Shown here one piece after another: positions 43,531 through 55,101 of a stretch of DNA of 64,000 nt. Where the stretch lies: assembly GCA_949130485.1 (NCBI GenBank), contig OX422185.1, positions 9,610,118 through 9,674,117 on the forward strand. The letters run 5' to 3'. Position 1 is the stretch's first letter. Each line of letters starts with the position of its first letter. The notes under the pieces are model-generated. The model was not told the DNA's origin. It did not search any database and saw nothing but the letters and a program-made list of their open reading frames with translations. The DNA comes from Agelas oroides. Lineage: Eukaryota; Porifera; Demospongiae; Agelasida; Agelasidae. The position numbers and the translations under genes are program-made.

Positions 43531-44079
43531 CAGTGGCGTAGGAACCGTAGCGGCCGTAGCGGCTTTGGCCGCTACACTTTTTAGGCCGTAAATTAATATT
43601 CATAACCTGCTAAGTTAGCTCAAGCTAGCCTCGTTGTCTGGGAGCGAGGCTAAAGTCAAGCAGCGTCTTCGTTGCATCAGTCTCATATGCAGTTACATGC
43701 GTACATTTCCGATTAAAGTATACACTGTAAGGTGATCGAAATCTTGGCAGTGAGATGGCTCGGTACGAAGTTAATGCAGATTTTCAAAGAGACTACTACA
43801 AGCGACGAAAGCTAGCCGGGCGGTCTCCTGGGAACGACGACGAAGTCAGTATAATCTGTTTTCCACATAAATTGAATCTTGTACTGGAGGGTTGGTAAGG
43901 TCTGAGCTAGAATATTATACACCGTTGAAAAAAGGCTTTATTTTGCAGTCTAAAGGTGCACACTGTGAAAAAATTCGCCGCCGCGCTACGCGCGGCGAAA
44001 TTATTTTCCATTTATTTTAGCAGCGCTTCGCGCGGCACAGCATGGCCTCTACACTTCACATTTGCTTCCTACGCCTATG
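43531..44079. mobile_element. TIR element with CAGTGGCGTAGGAA ends, 549 bp
   Basis: The left CAGTGGCGTAGGAACCGTAG and the right TTCCTACGCCTATG are inverted matches. TCTGG flanks both sides (43526-43530 and 44080-44084), a possible 5-bp duplication. The ends also hold GC-rich hairpins (GCGGCCGTAGCGGC...GCCGC; CGCCGCGCTACGCGCGGCG). CAGTGGCG-type ends occur in several superfamilies, so classification is open. Confidence 0.75.
43755..43898 (+). CDS. Small ORF inside the CAGTGGCG element (47 codons)
   Basis: GAGATGGCT has a good start context. It reads MARYEVNADFQRDYYKRRKL then AGRSPGNDDEVSIICFPHKL to a TAA. The basic KRRKL run could be nuclear localising. It may be the first coding segment of a deleted transposase. 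No domain recognised. Confidence 0.3.
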   Translation: MARYEVNADFQRDYYKRRKLAGRSPGNDDEVSIICFPHKLNLVLEGW

Positions 44080-44094
44080 TCTGGTACTAGTTGC

Positions 44095-44721
44095 GGGTAG
44101 GTACAAAACCTGGACTCCGGACTCAATTTTGGACTGGACTGGACAGCAGAACCTAGAAACTAACGTCGCATTTCCAGGCCTTCCCACCGTCCAGTACTTC
44201 TAGAAGGGTCTGGGGTCCAGACTATAACCCTAACCCCCTTCCACAGGGGATCTCAATTTGCAAATTATAGGCAGTCTACCCGGCAGCTGAATAAATCAGC
44301 TGAGGACTCTAGCCTGGCTGTTAACAAGGCTTGCTTCTGCTGCAGGTCCAGTGGCTTAGTGGTAAGAGCATCTGACTAGTATTCACTAGGTTCCAGGTTC
44401 AACTTCAAGCTGGATCTCTGGATTTACTTTCCCTCTAAAGCTTACATTAACCATGTATAACACAACTCCTTGCCAACCAGCTGGGCTAGGAGACTGTAAA
44501 AGCAGAGCAATAGCAACCACCCAGTCTTGCTAAAAGCTGCATATAGAGGCCTGTTCCTACTGTTAGGCCATTCCTCCACTCATTGAGCAATCTAGCATTC
44601 ACAGTCTGCTTTAAACGGTAGAACTAGAACACTAGCTAATGTCCAATCGAGTCCAAAATTGAGTCCATTGTCCAGTCCAGAGTCCAGTCCAGAGTCCAGA
44701 GTCCAGGTTTTGTACCTACCC
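44095..44721. mobile_element. MULE-type element, 627 bp, perfect 9-bp target duplication
   Basis: The ends GGGTAGGTACAAAACCTGGAC and GTCCAGGTTTTGTACCTACCC lead into GGACTCCGGACTC / GAGTCCAGTCCAGAGTCC sub-repeats, the same design as the element at 33611. ACTAGTTGC is identical on both sides (44086-44094 and 44722-44730). The interior holds a tRNA-Thr-like SINE (44345-44417) and CCAGGCCTTCCC / GAAGGGTCTGGGG. Confidence 0.92.
44345..44417 (+). mobile_element. tRNA-Thr-like SINE head within the MULE element
   Basis: GGTCCAGTGGCTTAGTGGTA, AGAGCATCTGACTAGTATTC (anticodon AGT), then AGGTTCAACTTC and CTGGATC. The acceptor GGTCCAG pairs fully with CTGGATC (one G-T). Same family as 16189-16354. Box B departs from consensus (GGTTCAACTTC), so it is not a functional tRNA gene. 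Confidence 0.75.
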
Positions 44722-44730
44722 ACTAGTTGC

Positions 44731-44908
44731 CCACCTGCAACTGTACATATGTGTGGTTAGGCTTATGTAAGTTGGCTTGAAGGGTTCAGCATTGCTGATC
44801 CAACATGTACTAGGCCTCTGCTTCTGTACGTGTCACGTTGTCAGTTCTGGAACAATAATCTGTCTTTTGGTTCATTAGCAATCATGGGTGGCATTCCCTC
44901 TCTCTCTC

Positions 44909-44997
<89 letters not shown>

Positions 44998-45235
44998 TGT
45001 TAAACTCTTCACAGAGTTGCAATGCAATGCAATATACATACACAACGTAATGAGGGGTAAAGGTGTCCAAGGTTATACTGTCTGAGTGTTCTACAAAAAG
45101 CACTGCACAATCACTTGGCTCTATCCACAGAGGTCATAAAGCTACATACAGATTGTTACTAATAATAGACCATTACAAATGGATTACAGTACAACATAAT
45201 TAGAACACTGAGTTTAAAGTGTTGTCTACTTTTGG
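44731..45235. repeat. Intergenic with a (TC)n microsatellite
   Basis: About 48 TC units at 44897-44994 with one interruption. Otherwise this is the 3' flank of the second LINE. Confidence 0.9.
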
Positions 45236-46480
45236 TTTCTCATGCACCATATCTTGAAAGACCCAGTGATGGCCTGTCTCGATGCCGTAACCATGAGATT
45301 GACTAGTGTGGATCTGGAGAGTCCAAGGTTCGTTTTTAGCTTGAGGAAGCCAGTGGGATTGGGTATTCCTCGTGACCCCACTTCTACTGTCACCAGGCTT
45401 GCTGTGTATCCGGCATCCTGAAAGGTATCCAGTAGTTCCTGGTACCTGTCTTCTTTCCGCTTGATGACACCTTCAAACAGAGTACTGTTAGTTCAATGAG
45501 GGACACCTTCAAACAGACTGTCAAACCACACTGTTAGTTCAATGAGGGACACCTTTTTTGTTGTCTCATCCCAGTAGATGATGTCTGGTCTCAAATCAGT
45601 GGCTACAATGTGGCAGGGGAGGGAATACTCTGAGCTGATGAGATCCACTGTCGATGAGGTTGTGTCTGGGAGGTGTTCTTTGACCACTTCATAGAGAAGT
45701 GCCAGCACTGCATCGTGTCTCTCATTGTATCGTCTCAAGTCTCTTGCCACCCTGCAGGAGTTGAGGACATGGACCAGATTTTGGTGGTCATCCCCACAGA
45801 GGATGCAGGTGACATGGTCCTTCTTTTTCCAGAGGTGCAAGTTTGCATTGTGGGGAAATGTGTCATGAGCAGCATTCAGGGCAAACTTGAACTGCTCGTC
45901 TGGGAGTCTCTGTATTGCTTCTGCCCAGACAGCTGGCATATCAGGTGGAAAGGATCGAACCATATGGCCTTGTCTTGGGAGACTCTGGAGTTGGGAGTCG
46001 TGCATGGTCATCTTCTTTTGTCACGTTTCTCTTTGCTGCCACTCTCAGTGAGAGATGGGTCCTGTTGCATGGTGTCACAGACAGTGATTGCGGGACAGAA
46101 CTTCTTCTGCTGAACCAGTTCCTCAAACTGAAGACCTTTCTCAGCTATCCTCCTGACATAGGGGTCAGAGGATGTGAGAAGCTGGCACTGTCGAGAGACT
46201 TGGCGCTGCTTGTAGAGGGATAGAGATAGCAGACTGAGGCCTCCACTCTCTTTTGGGAGATAGAGGAGGTTGGGGTTGCTGGTTTGGCTAGACCGGCCCA
46301 CTTTTTAAGGTAGCATGTAGCAGTTGCCTCTTGCTGTCGCTCAATCCATGTGAGAGGAAACTCATGGATGGTTAGTGGCCAGTTCAGTTGTGGACAGACG
46401 CCCAGTTTGTACAGTTTTAGTTTCTGTTTACATGTGACTGGGCACTGGTCTACTGACTTGAGCATGCGATGAATGACTAG
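45236..46480 (-). pseudogene. 3' part of a non-LTR retrotransposon with CCHC finger and restriction-like endonuclease
   Basis: Minus-strand coding in three frames, broken by frameshifts near 46250 and 46010. It reads QCPVTCKQKLKLYKLGVCPQ and WIERQQEATATCYLKKWAGL (the region after RT), then LYLPKESGGLSL, then LHLWKKKDHVTCILCGDDHQ with Cys-x2-Cys-x8-His-x4-Cys. Next comes TDLRPDIIYWDE with an IELTV Glu 14 residues after PD. The CCHC plus PD-x12-14-D/E signature defines the restriction-like endonuclease of R2/R4/NeSL-type elements. The frame stops at 45493 where a short duplication (GTTAGTTCAATGAGGGACACC, twice between 45487 and 45552) interrupts it. It resumes downstream with KRKEDRYQELLDTFQDAGYT and VTVEVGSRGIPNP. 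RT catalytic motifs are missing (5' truncation). Confidence 0.88.
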
Positions 46481-47032
46481 GGTCAAAGAATAAATAATGA
46501 GACCCACTAGCTACCAATCGTAAATTTGTGTTCTCGCATTTTAAGTTATGTAACTCCTAAAATTGCATGAATGGTGCCTGTATAGGGTGGAAAAGGTATA
46601 CATGTACATGACAGTGTGCATATGTAGGCGACAGATTCAAATTGTTAGTTTAGTTGTAGTTTAATAAAAAGGGTTAGTATCAGTACTTTTAGTTTTGGTT
46701 AACTACCATTTTTGCGTGATTTCAAGTTATAGTTTTTAATAAACGGACTAAAGTAGCATTGATTTCAGTTTTAGTTTTAATTACTTAAAGGTTTTATGCC
46801 TTACTAAAATGCATTTTAGTTTTGGTTTTAGTTAACTAAAGCAACACTGCTCATGACCTGAGGGGAGGGAGTATCATTGCTATGAGAGTAAGGAAGTGTT
46901 TAGTATAGGAAAGGACATTTGCAAGAGCAGTTTTTATTGCAGAGGGATAAAATAAAAATGACATCATCATGTGCTCTTGGCTGAAAGTCATAATCCAACT
47001 AACCAGCCAGGGCTGTATAGGGTGAAAACTGC
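46481..47032. other. Intergenic; TAGTTT-rich patch
   Basis: 46640-46850 repeats TTTAGTTTTGGTTAACTA-like words, the same family as 36760-37055. No gene. Confidence 0.55.
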
Positions 47033-47356
47033 TTTGTAGATCTTTCCTGGCACATAAAACAGGCTTGCACGAGCTGCACAGGACCTATACTGTGGTTAAA
47101 ACGGCTCTGTCAGACATTTCACGCACATAAACATGCTTCCACAAACGTCACAGGACCTCAACAGTGGTTAAAACTGCTTTTTTATATCTTTCCACAGGAC
47201 CTCCACATTGGTGAAAACTGCTTTCTAGATCTTTCCTGGCACATAAACGGGCTTGTACGAGCTTCACAGGACCTCCACAGTCGTGAAAACTGCTTTCTAG
47301 CTCTTTCCTGGCACATAAACATGAGCATCGCAGGACCTCCATAGTGGTGAAAACTG
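47033..47356 (-). repeat. 72-bp satellite, inverted orientation
   Basis: About 4.5 monomers in reverse orientation (CATAAACAGGCTTGCACGAG, GTGGTTAAAACGGC, GTGGTGAAAACTGC). It ends at a head-to-head junction with the plus-orientation array at about 47356/47357. Confidence 0.9.
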
Positions 47357-47668
47357 CATAGGAAAGATCTAGAAAGCAGTTTTCACCCCTGTGCGGGTCT
47401 GTGAAGCTCGTACAAGCCTGTTTATGTGCAGGAAAGGTGTGCCATTGCCGTTTTAACTGCCGTGGAAGTGCAGTGAAGCACGTGCAGGCCTGTTGAAGTT
47501 CCTGGGAAGATCTAGAACCCAGTTTTCACCACTGTTGAGGTCCTCTGAGGCTCGTAGAAGCCTGTTTATGTGCGTGAAATGTCTCACACAACCGTTTTAT
47601 CCACAGTATAGGTCCTGTGAAGCTCGTGCAAGCCTGTTTAAGTGTCACGAAAGAGCTAGAAAACAGTT
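47357..47668 (+). repeat. 72-bp satellite, plus orientation
   Basis: Starts GGAAAGATCTAGAAAGCAG right after the inverted block and continues about four monomers, including the CATTGCCGTTTTAACTGCCG type. Confidence 0.9.
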
Positions 47669-48125
47669 TTCACTCAGATTATTAAGGGGGCTTGGACTGT
47701 ATCATACTGAATTATGAAGCAGGGCTCTGCTACTGCTTATTGCATTTTCTGGAACATAGTAAAGTTGTGGAACCACCAAGTCCAGTACACCAGTCCAGTC
47801 AACTAGTCCAGAAGTACTGGTGAGTATACACATATGTCCGGCGTCCTTGGGTGTTAAGCGAACTTTTATGGACCAGCATTGGGGTCGAGTTATTCACAAG
47901 ACCCCTCCCCTTTCTCGCCACACTCATACAGGAAGGCTCTGGGAGCCAAACTAGGAACAAGGTAGTGCAGCCACTCCTGCAGTTCAATAGTACTTTTGTT
48001 GTGGGGCTTCCCATAGCTATAACGCTGTCACCGAGGAGGAGGGGAGGCCGCTGCCAGGAGAGGGTATCGAGGAGGAGGGAAGACAGTTGCCAACAGAGGC
48101 GTTTACAAACCTTCACGATACTTAA
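47669..48125. other. Non-satellite interruption
   Basis: Contains a short remnant of the GTCCAG..TCCAGTCAACTAGTCCAG minisatellite (47778-47812) known from MULE-type ends, and G-rich GAGGAGG repeats (48030-48080). No gene recognised. Confidence 0.5.
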
Positions 48126-48545
48126 ACAGGCCTGCACGAGCTTCAGAACCGTTTTATCCACAGTATAGGTCCTGTGAAGCACGTGCAAGCCTGTTTAAGT
48201 GTCACGAAAGAGCTAGAAAACAGTTTTCACCACTGTGGAAGTCCAGTGAAGCACGTGCAAGCCAATTGAAGAGCCAGGAAAGACCTAAATAGAATTCTTT
48301 GTCTTTGTAAACTTTTAGTGCACAGTCCGTTTTGGGAGTCTTCAACCATTCACTCTCCGTAAAATTGGGGATTTCCCCCATTTCCTGTCAGCATTGACAT
48401 CCAATCATCAGTTTATAATTAAGTTAGTTAAGATGTGGCCTGGCGGAACCCCTCATGTGGTGGTCGGGGCACATAAAACAGGCTTCCACGAGCTTCACAG
48501 GAAACGCACAGTGGTGAAAACAGCTTTCTAGATCTTTCCTGACAC
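48126..48545. repeat. Satellite, flanking segment and short inverted satellite
   Basis: 48126-48291 is plus satellite. 48292-48471 is the companion segment whose inverted copy is at 552-735. 48477-48545 is a monomer in reverse orientation. The whole arrangement 48126-48471 is reproduced inverted at the left end of the window. Confidence 0.85.
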
Positions 48546-51500
48546 AGTATAGGTCCTGTGCAGCTCGTGCAAGCCTGTTTATGTGCCCGGAAATATCTAG
48601 AAAGCAGTTTTCACCACTGTGTAGCTCCTGTGAAGCTCGTACAAGCCTGTTTAGGTGCGGGAACGGTGTGACATCGCCGTTTTAACCGCCGTAGAGGTGC
48701 TGAAATGCACGTGCAGGCCTGTTTAAGTGCCTGGAAAGATTTAGAAAGCAGTTTTCACCACTGTTGAGGTCCTGAAATGTCTGGCAAAGAAGTTTTACAA
48801 CAGTATAGGTCCTGTGAAGCTAGTGCAAGCCTGTTTAAGTGAGGGTAAGGTGTGACATCGCTATTTTACCGGCGTGGAGGTGCTGTGAAGCACGTGCAGG
48901 CCTGTTTATGTGCCTGGAAATATCAAGAAAGCAGTTTTCACCACTATTGAGGTGCTACGATGTGCGTGAAACGTCTGCCACTGCCGTTTTAACCACAGTA
49001 TAGGTCCTTTGAGCCTCGTGCAAACCTGTTTATATGCGTCAAAAGTGTGACACAGCCGTTTTAACTACAGTGTAGGTCCTGTGAAGCTAGTCCTAGCCTG
49101 TTTATGTGCCAGGAAAGATCTAGAAAGCAGTTTTCACCACTGCGCAGGTCCGGTGAAGCTCGTACAAGCCTGTTTAAGTTCGGGGAAGGTGTGATATCGC
49201 CGTTTTAACCGCCGTGGATGTGCTGTGAAGCACCTGTTTAAGTGCCTGGAAAGATCTAGAAAGCAGTTTTCACCACTGTTGGGTCCTGCGAGGCTCGTGC
49301 AAGCCTGTTTATGAGCGTGAAAAATCTGACACAGCCTTTTTAACCACAGTGTAGGTCCTTTGAGGCTCGTCCAAGCCTGTTTATGTGCGTGAAAGGTGTG
49401 ACACAGCCCTTTTAACTCCAGTACAAGTGCTGTGAAGCTCGTGCAAGCCTGTTCATGTGCCAGGAAAGATCTAGAAAGCTGTTTTCACCACTGTGGAGGT
49501 CCAGCGAGGATCGTGAAAGTCTGTTTATGTGTCAGGAAGGATCAAGAAAGCAGTTTTCACCACTGTGCAGGTCCGGTGAATCTCGTACAAGCCTGTTTAA
49601 GTTCGGGGAAGGTGTGATATCGCCGTTTTAAACGCCGTGGATGTGCTGTGAAGCACCTGTTTAAGTGCCTGGAAAGATCTAGAAAGCAGTTTTCACCACT
49701 GTTGCGGTCCTGCGAGGCTCGTGCAAGCCTGTTTATGTGCGTGAAAGCTCTGACACAGCTGTTTTAACCACTGTATAGGTCCTTTGAGGCTCGTACAAGC
49801 CTGTTTATGTGCGTGAAATGTGTGACACACCCGTTTTAACTCCAGTACAAGTCCTGTGAAGCTCGTGTAAGCCTGTTCATGTGCCAGGAAAGATCTAGAA
49901 AGCTGTTTTCACCACTGTGGAGGTCCAGCGAGGATCGTGCAAGTCTGTTTATGTGTCAGGAAAGATCAAGAAAGCAGTTTTCACCACTGTGCAGGTCCGG
50001 TGAAGCACGTACAAGCCTGTTTAAGTTCGGGAAAGGTGTGATATCGCAGTTTTAACCGCCTTGGAGGTGCTGTGAAGCACGTGCAGGCCTGTTTAAGAGC
50101 CTGGAAAGATCTAGAAAGCAGTTTTCACCACTGTTACGGTCCTGCGAGGCTCGTGCAAGCCTGTTTATGTGCGTGAAAGCTCGGACACAGCTGTTTTACC
50201 CCCAGTTTAGGTCCTGTGAAGCACTTGCAAGCCTGTTTAAGTGTCAGGAAAGAGGTAGAAAGCAGTTTTCACCACCGTGGAGGTCATGTGAAGCTCGTGA
50301 AAGCATGTTTATCTGCCAGGAAAGATCTAGAAAGCAGTTTTCACCACTGTGCATGTCCTGTGAAGCTCGCACAAGTCTGTTTATGTGCGGGAAAGGTGTA
50401 CCATTGCTGTTTTATCTGCCGTGGAAGTGCTGTGAAGGACGTGCAGGCCTGTTGAAGTGCCTGTTGAGGTCCTCTGAGGCTCGTAGAAGCCTGTTTATGT
50501 GCGTGAAATGTCTCACACAACAGTTTTATCCACAGTATAGGCCATGTGAAGCTCGTGCAAGCCTGTTCATGTGCCAGGAAAGATCTAGAAAGCGGTTTTC
50601 ACCACTATGAAGGTCCAGCGATGATAGTGCAAGCCTGTTTATTTGCCAAGAAAGGTCTAGAAAGCAGTTTTCACAACTGTGGAGGTCCTGTGAAGCTCGT
50701 GCAAGCCTGTTTATATGCCAGGAAAGATCTAGAAAGCAGTTTTGACCACTGTGCAGGTTCTGTGAAGCTCGTACAAGCCTGTTTAAGTGCGGGAAAGGCC
50801 GTTTTAACCGACGTTGAGGTGCTGTGAACAATGTGCAAGCGTGTTTAAGTGCCTGGAAAGATATAGAAAGCCGTTTTAACCACTGTTGAGGTCCTGTGAG
50901 GTTCGTGGAAGCCAGTTTATGTGCGTGAAATGTCTGACAGAGCCGTTTTCACCTCAGTATAGGTCCTGTGCAGCTCGTGCAAGCCTGTTTATGTTCCCAG
51001 AAAGATCTACAAAGCAGTCTTCACCACTATGGAGGTCCTGTAAAGATGGTGCAAGCCGGTTTATGTGCCACGAAAGATCTAGAAAGCATTTTTCACCACT
51101 GTGCAGGTCCTGTGAAGCTCGTACAAGCCTGTTTAAGTGCCAGGAAAGATCTAGAAGGCAGTTTTCACAACTTCTGGGATCCGTTGAGGCTCGTACAAGC
51201 ATGTTTATGTGCGTGAAATGTGTGACACAGCCGTTTTAACCACAGTATCAGTCCTGTGAAGCTCGTGCAAGCCTGTTTATGTGCCAGAAAAGATCTAGAA
51301 AGCGGTTTTCACCACACTTTAGGTCCTGTGAAGCTCGTGCAAGCATGTTTAAGTGTCAGGAAATATCTTGAAAGCGGTTTTCACCACTGTGCGGTTACTG
51401 TGAAGCGAGTGCAAGCCTGTTTAAGTGTCAGGAAATATCTTGAAAGCGGTTTTCACCACTGTGCTGGTACTGTGAAGCTCGTACACGCCTGTTTTAGTGC

Positions 51501-54418
51501 GTGAAATGTCTGACAGTCGTTTTAACCACAGCGTAGGTCCTGTGAAACTCGTGCAAGCCTGTTTATATGCGAGGAAAGATCTAGAAAGCAGTTTTCACCA
51601 CTGTGCAGTTCCTGTGAAGCTCGTACAAGCCTGTTTAAGTGCCAGGAAAGATCTTGAAAGTGGTTTCACCACACTTTAGGTCCTGTGAAGCTCGTGCAAG
51701 CATGTTTAAGTGTCAGGAAATATCTTGAAAGCGGTTTTCACCACTGTGCGGGTACTATGAAGCTAGTGCAAGCCTGTTTAAGTGTCAGGAAATATCTTGA
51801 AAGCGGTTTTCACCACTGTGCGGGTACTATGAAGCTAGTGCAAGCCTGTTTAAGTGTCAGGAAATATCTTGAAAGCGGTTTTCACCACTGTGCGGATACT
51901 GTGAAGCTCGTACAAGCCTGTTTTAGTGCGTGAAATGTCTGACACAGTCGTTTTAACCATAGTGTAGGTCCTGTGAAACTCGTGCAAGCTAGGAAAGATC
52001 TAGAAGGCAGTTTTCACAACTTCTGGGATCCGTTGAGGCTCGTACAAGCATTTTTATGTGCGTGAAATGTGTGACACAGCCGTTTTAACCACAGTATCAG
52101 TCCTGTGAAGCTCGTGCAAGCCTGTTTATGTGCCAGAAAAGATCTAGAAAGCGGTTTTCACCACACTTTAGGTCCTGTGAAGCTCGTGCAAGCATGTTTA
52201 AGTGTCAGGAAATATCTTGAAAGCGGTTTTCACCACTGTGCGGGTACTGTGAAGCTCGTACACGCCTGTTTTAGTGCGTGAAATGTCTGACAGTCGTTTT
52301 AACCACAGCGTAGGTCCTGTGAAACTCGTGCAAGCTAGGAAAGATCTAGAATGCAGTTTTCACCACTGTGCAGTTCCTGTGAAGCTCGTGCAAGCCTGTT
52401 TAAGTGCCAGGAAAGATCTTGAAAGCGGTTTCACCACACTTTAGGTCCTGTGAAGCTTGTGCAAGCATGTTTAAGTGTCAGGAAATATCTTAAAAGCGGT
52501 TTTCACCACTGTGCGGGTACTATGAAGCTAGTGCAAGCCTGTTTAAGTGTCAGGAAATATCTTGAAAGCGGTTTTCACCACTGTGCGGATACTGTGAAGC
52601 TCGTACACGCCTGTTTTAGTGCGTGAAATGTCTGACACAGTCGTTTTAACCACAGCGTAGGTCCTGTGAAACTCGTGCAAGCTAGGAAAGATCTAGAAGG
52701 CAGTTTTCACAACTTCTGGGATCCGTTGAGGCTCGTACAAGCATGTTTATGTGCGTGAAATGTGTGACACAGCCGTTTTAACCACAGTATCAGTCCTGTG
52801 AAGCTCGTGCAAGCCTGTTTATGTGCCAGAAAAGATCTAGAAAGCGGTTTTCACCACACTTTAGGTCCTGTGAAGCTCGTGCAAGCATGTTTAAGTGTCA
52901 GGAAATATCTTGAAAGCGGTTTTCACCACTGTGCGGTTACTGTGAAGCTAGTGCAAGCCTGTTTAAGTGTCAGGAAATATCTTGAAAGCGGTTTTCACCA
53001 CTGTGCTGGTACTGTGAAGCTCGTACACGCCTGTTTTAGTGCGTGAAATGTCTGACACAGTCGTTTTAACCACAGCGTAGGTCCTGTGAAACTCGTGCAA
53101 GCTAGGAAAGATCTAGAATGCAGTTTTCACCACTTTTGGGGTCCGATGAGGCTCGTGCAAGCATGTTTATGTGCGTGAAATGTGTGATACAGCCGTTTTA
53201 ACCACAGTATCAGTCCTGTGAAGCTCGTGCAAGCCTGTTTATGTGCCAGAAAAGATCTAGAAAGCAGTTTTCACCACTGTGCAGGCCCTATGAAGCTCGT
53301 ACAAGCCTGTTTAAGTGAGGGAAAGGCCGTTTTAAATGACGTTGAGGTGCTGTGAACAATGTGCAAGCCTGTTTAAGTGCCTGGAATGGCATAGAAAGCC
53401 GTTTTAACCAGTGTTGAGGTCCTGTGAGGTTCGTGGAAGCCAGTTTATGTGCGTGAAATGTCTGACAGAGCCGTTTTAACCCCAATATAGGTCCTGTGCA
53501 GCTCGTGCAAGCCTGTTTATGTTCCCGGAAAGATCTAGAAAGCAGTTTTCACGACTGTGCAGGTCCTGTAAAGATGGTGCAAGCCAGTTCATGTGCCACA
53601 AAAGATCTAAAAAGCATTTTTCACCACTGTGCAGGTCCTGTGAAGCTCGTACAAGCCTGTTTAAGAGCGGGAAATGTGGGACATCGCCATTTTAACCACC
53701 ATGGAGGTGCTGTGAAGCACGTGCTAGCCTGTTTATGTGCCAGGAAATATCTAGAAAGCAGTTTTCACCACTGTACAGGTCCTGTGAAGCTGGTGCAAGC
53801 TTGTTTATATGCCAGGAAAGATCTAGAAAGCAGTTTACACCACTGTGGAGGTCCTGTGAAGCTGGTGCACGCCTGTTTATGTGCCAGGAAAGATCTAGAA
53901 AGCAGTTTTCACCACTGTGGTGGTCCTGTGAAGCTGGTGCAAGCTTGTTTATATGCCAGGAAAGATCTAGAAAGCAGTTTACACCACTGTACAGGTCCTG
54001 TGAAGCTAGTACAAGCCTGTTTTAGTGCGGGAAAGGTGTGACATCGCCGTTTTCACCGGCGCGGTGGAGCTGTGAAGCACGTGCACGCCTGTTTAAGTGC
54101 CTCGAAAGCAATTTTCACCACTGTTGAGGTCCTGCGAGGCTCGTACAATCCTGTTTCTGTACGTGAAAGGTCTGACACAGCCGTTTTAACCCCAGTATAG
54201 GTCCTTTCAAGCTCGTGCAAGCCTGTTTATGTGCGTGAAAAGTCTGACACAGCCGTTTTAACCCCAGTATAGGTCCTTTGAGGCTCGTGCAAGCCTGTTT
54301 ATGTGCGTGAAAGGTCTGACACAGCCGTTTTAACTACAGTACAAGTCCTGTGAAGCTGGTGCAAGCCTGTTTATGTGCCAGAAAAGATCTTCAAAGTGGT
54401 TTTCACCACACTATAGGT
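48546..54418 (+). repeat. Main 72-bp satellite array, first block (5.9 kb)
   Basis: About 80 monomers. The core GTCCTGTGAAGCTCGTGCAA then GCCTGTTTATGTGCC is shared; the second half differs. Type A has AGATCTAGAAAGCAGTTTTC ACCACTG; type B has TCTGACACAGCCGTTTTAACC; type C has GTGACATCGCCGTTTTAACCGCC. Types are interspersed in recurring orders. A block near 51180-51500 is repeated at about 52720-53050 (spacing about 1.54 kb). Because 72 is a multiple of 3, several frames stay open (24-residue periods such as KLVQACLCARKDLESSFHHC), with other frames and the minus strand open too. This argues against protein coding. Confidence 0.96.
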
Positions 54419-55026
54419 AGTGATTCCGGAAGTTCAGTATTCATACGTAATTTCCGCTGGTAAAATTTAAACTACGGAAATGGTATCGCGTGCATGTTTA
54501 CATTTTCACCTCAGCGCTTCTCACGGTAGCCACATACCCCGACAAAATATATATTTCTCGAATCCTCTTTGATCGTAGAATCGATTGGTTGGTCTTTCGT
54601 TCACTTTACTGTAACTTTGAAGTGCTTCTTTGTGAAAACCGGAGAAAACTTCCGTGTACCAGCTGATCGGTGAGATGCCCGACTTCGAAAGTGACATAAT
54701 CGCATTCCTTGCACCAAGAAACCCCTTCTACCACTGCTGCTGAAACTAAATATTTCACAGTACAGGAGCGGTAATACAGTGTATGTGAACTGTAATGCTT
54801 GCAATTCCAATCATAAAGTAATTAGTGAGAATAATGTTCTGTTCTTACACAATCAAGCTTTCGGAAAATTAAGGCATGCAATGTGAACACATCCAGTCAA
54901 AAGCAGCAACTTTACATAGGTGCAGGATGACCATCACCTGTAAGGAAGGATAAACACACAATGTAATGTGAATAGCTACCCATTTTCATTCCTATACAAA
55001 ATTAATATCAACGGTTTCTAACACAG

Positions 55027-55101
55027 ATTTCAAGTGCCATCTTCAGCCTCAATGAAGACGAGGTGAAAAGTGTTGTGGACCACATCATTTGTCATTGCTA
55101 A
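55027..55101 (+). pseudogene. Candidate terminal exon (24 codons), present in both insert copies
   Basis: TTTCTAACACAG/ATT opens ISSAIFSLNEDEVKSVVDHI then ICHC and TAA. The acidic helical wording and good acceptor suggest a real last exon. In copy 2 (61502-61576) the acceptor is changed to CGCAAA, and HI becomes HN. Parent gene not recognised. Confidence 0.35.

Noticed and set aside
44888-45103. Ser-Leu or Arg-Glu repeat proteins
   Set aside because: Dinucleotide TC microsatellite.
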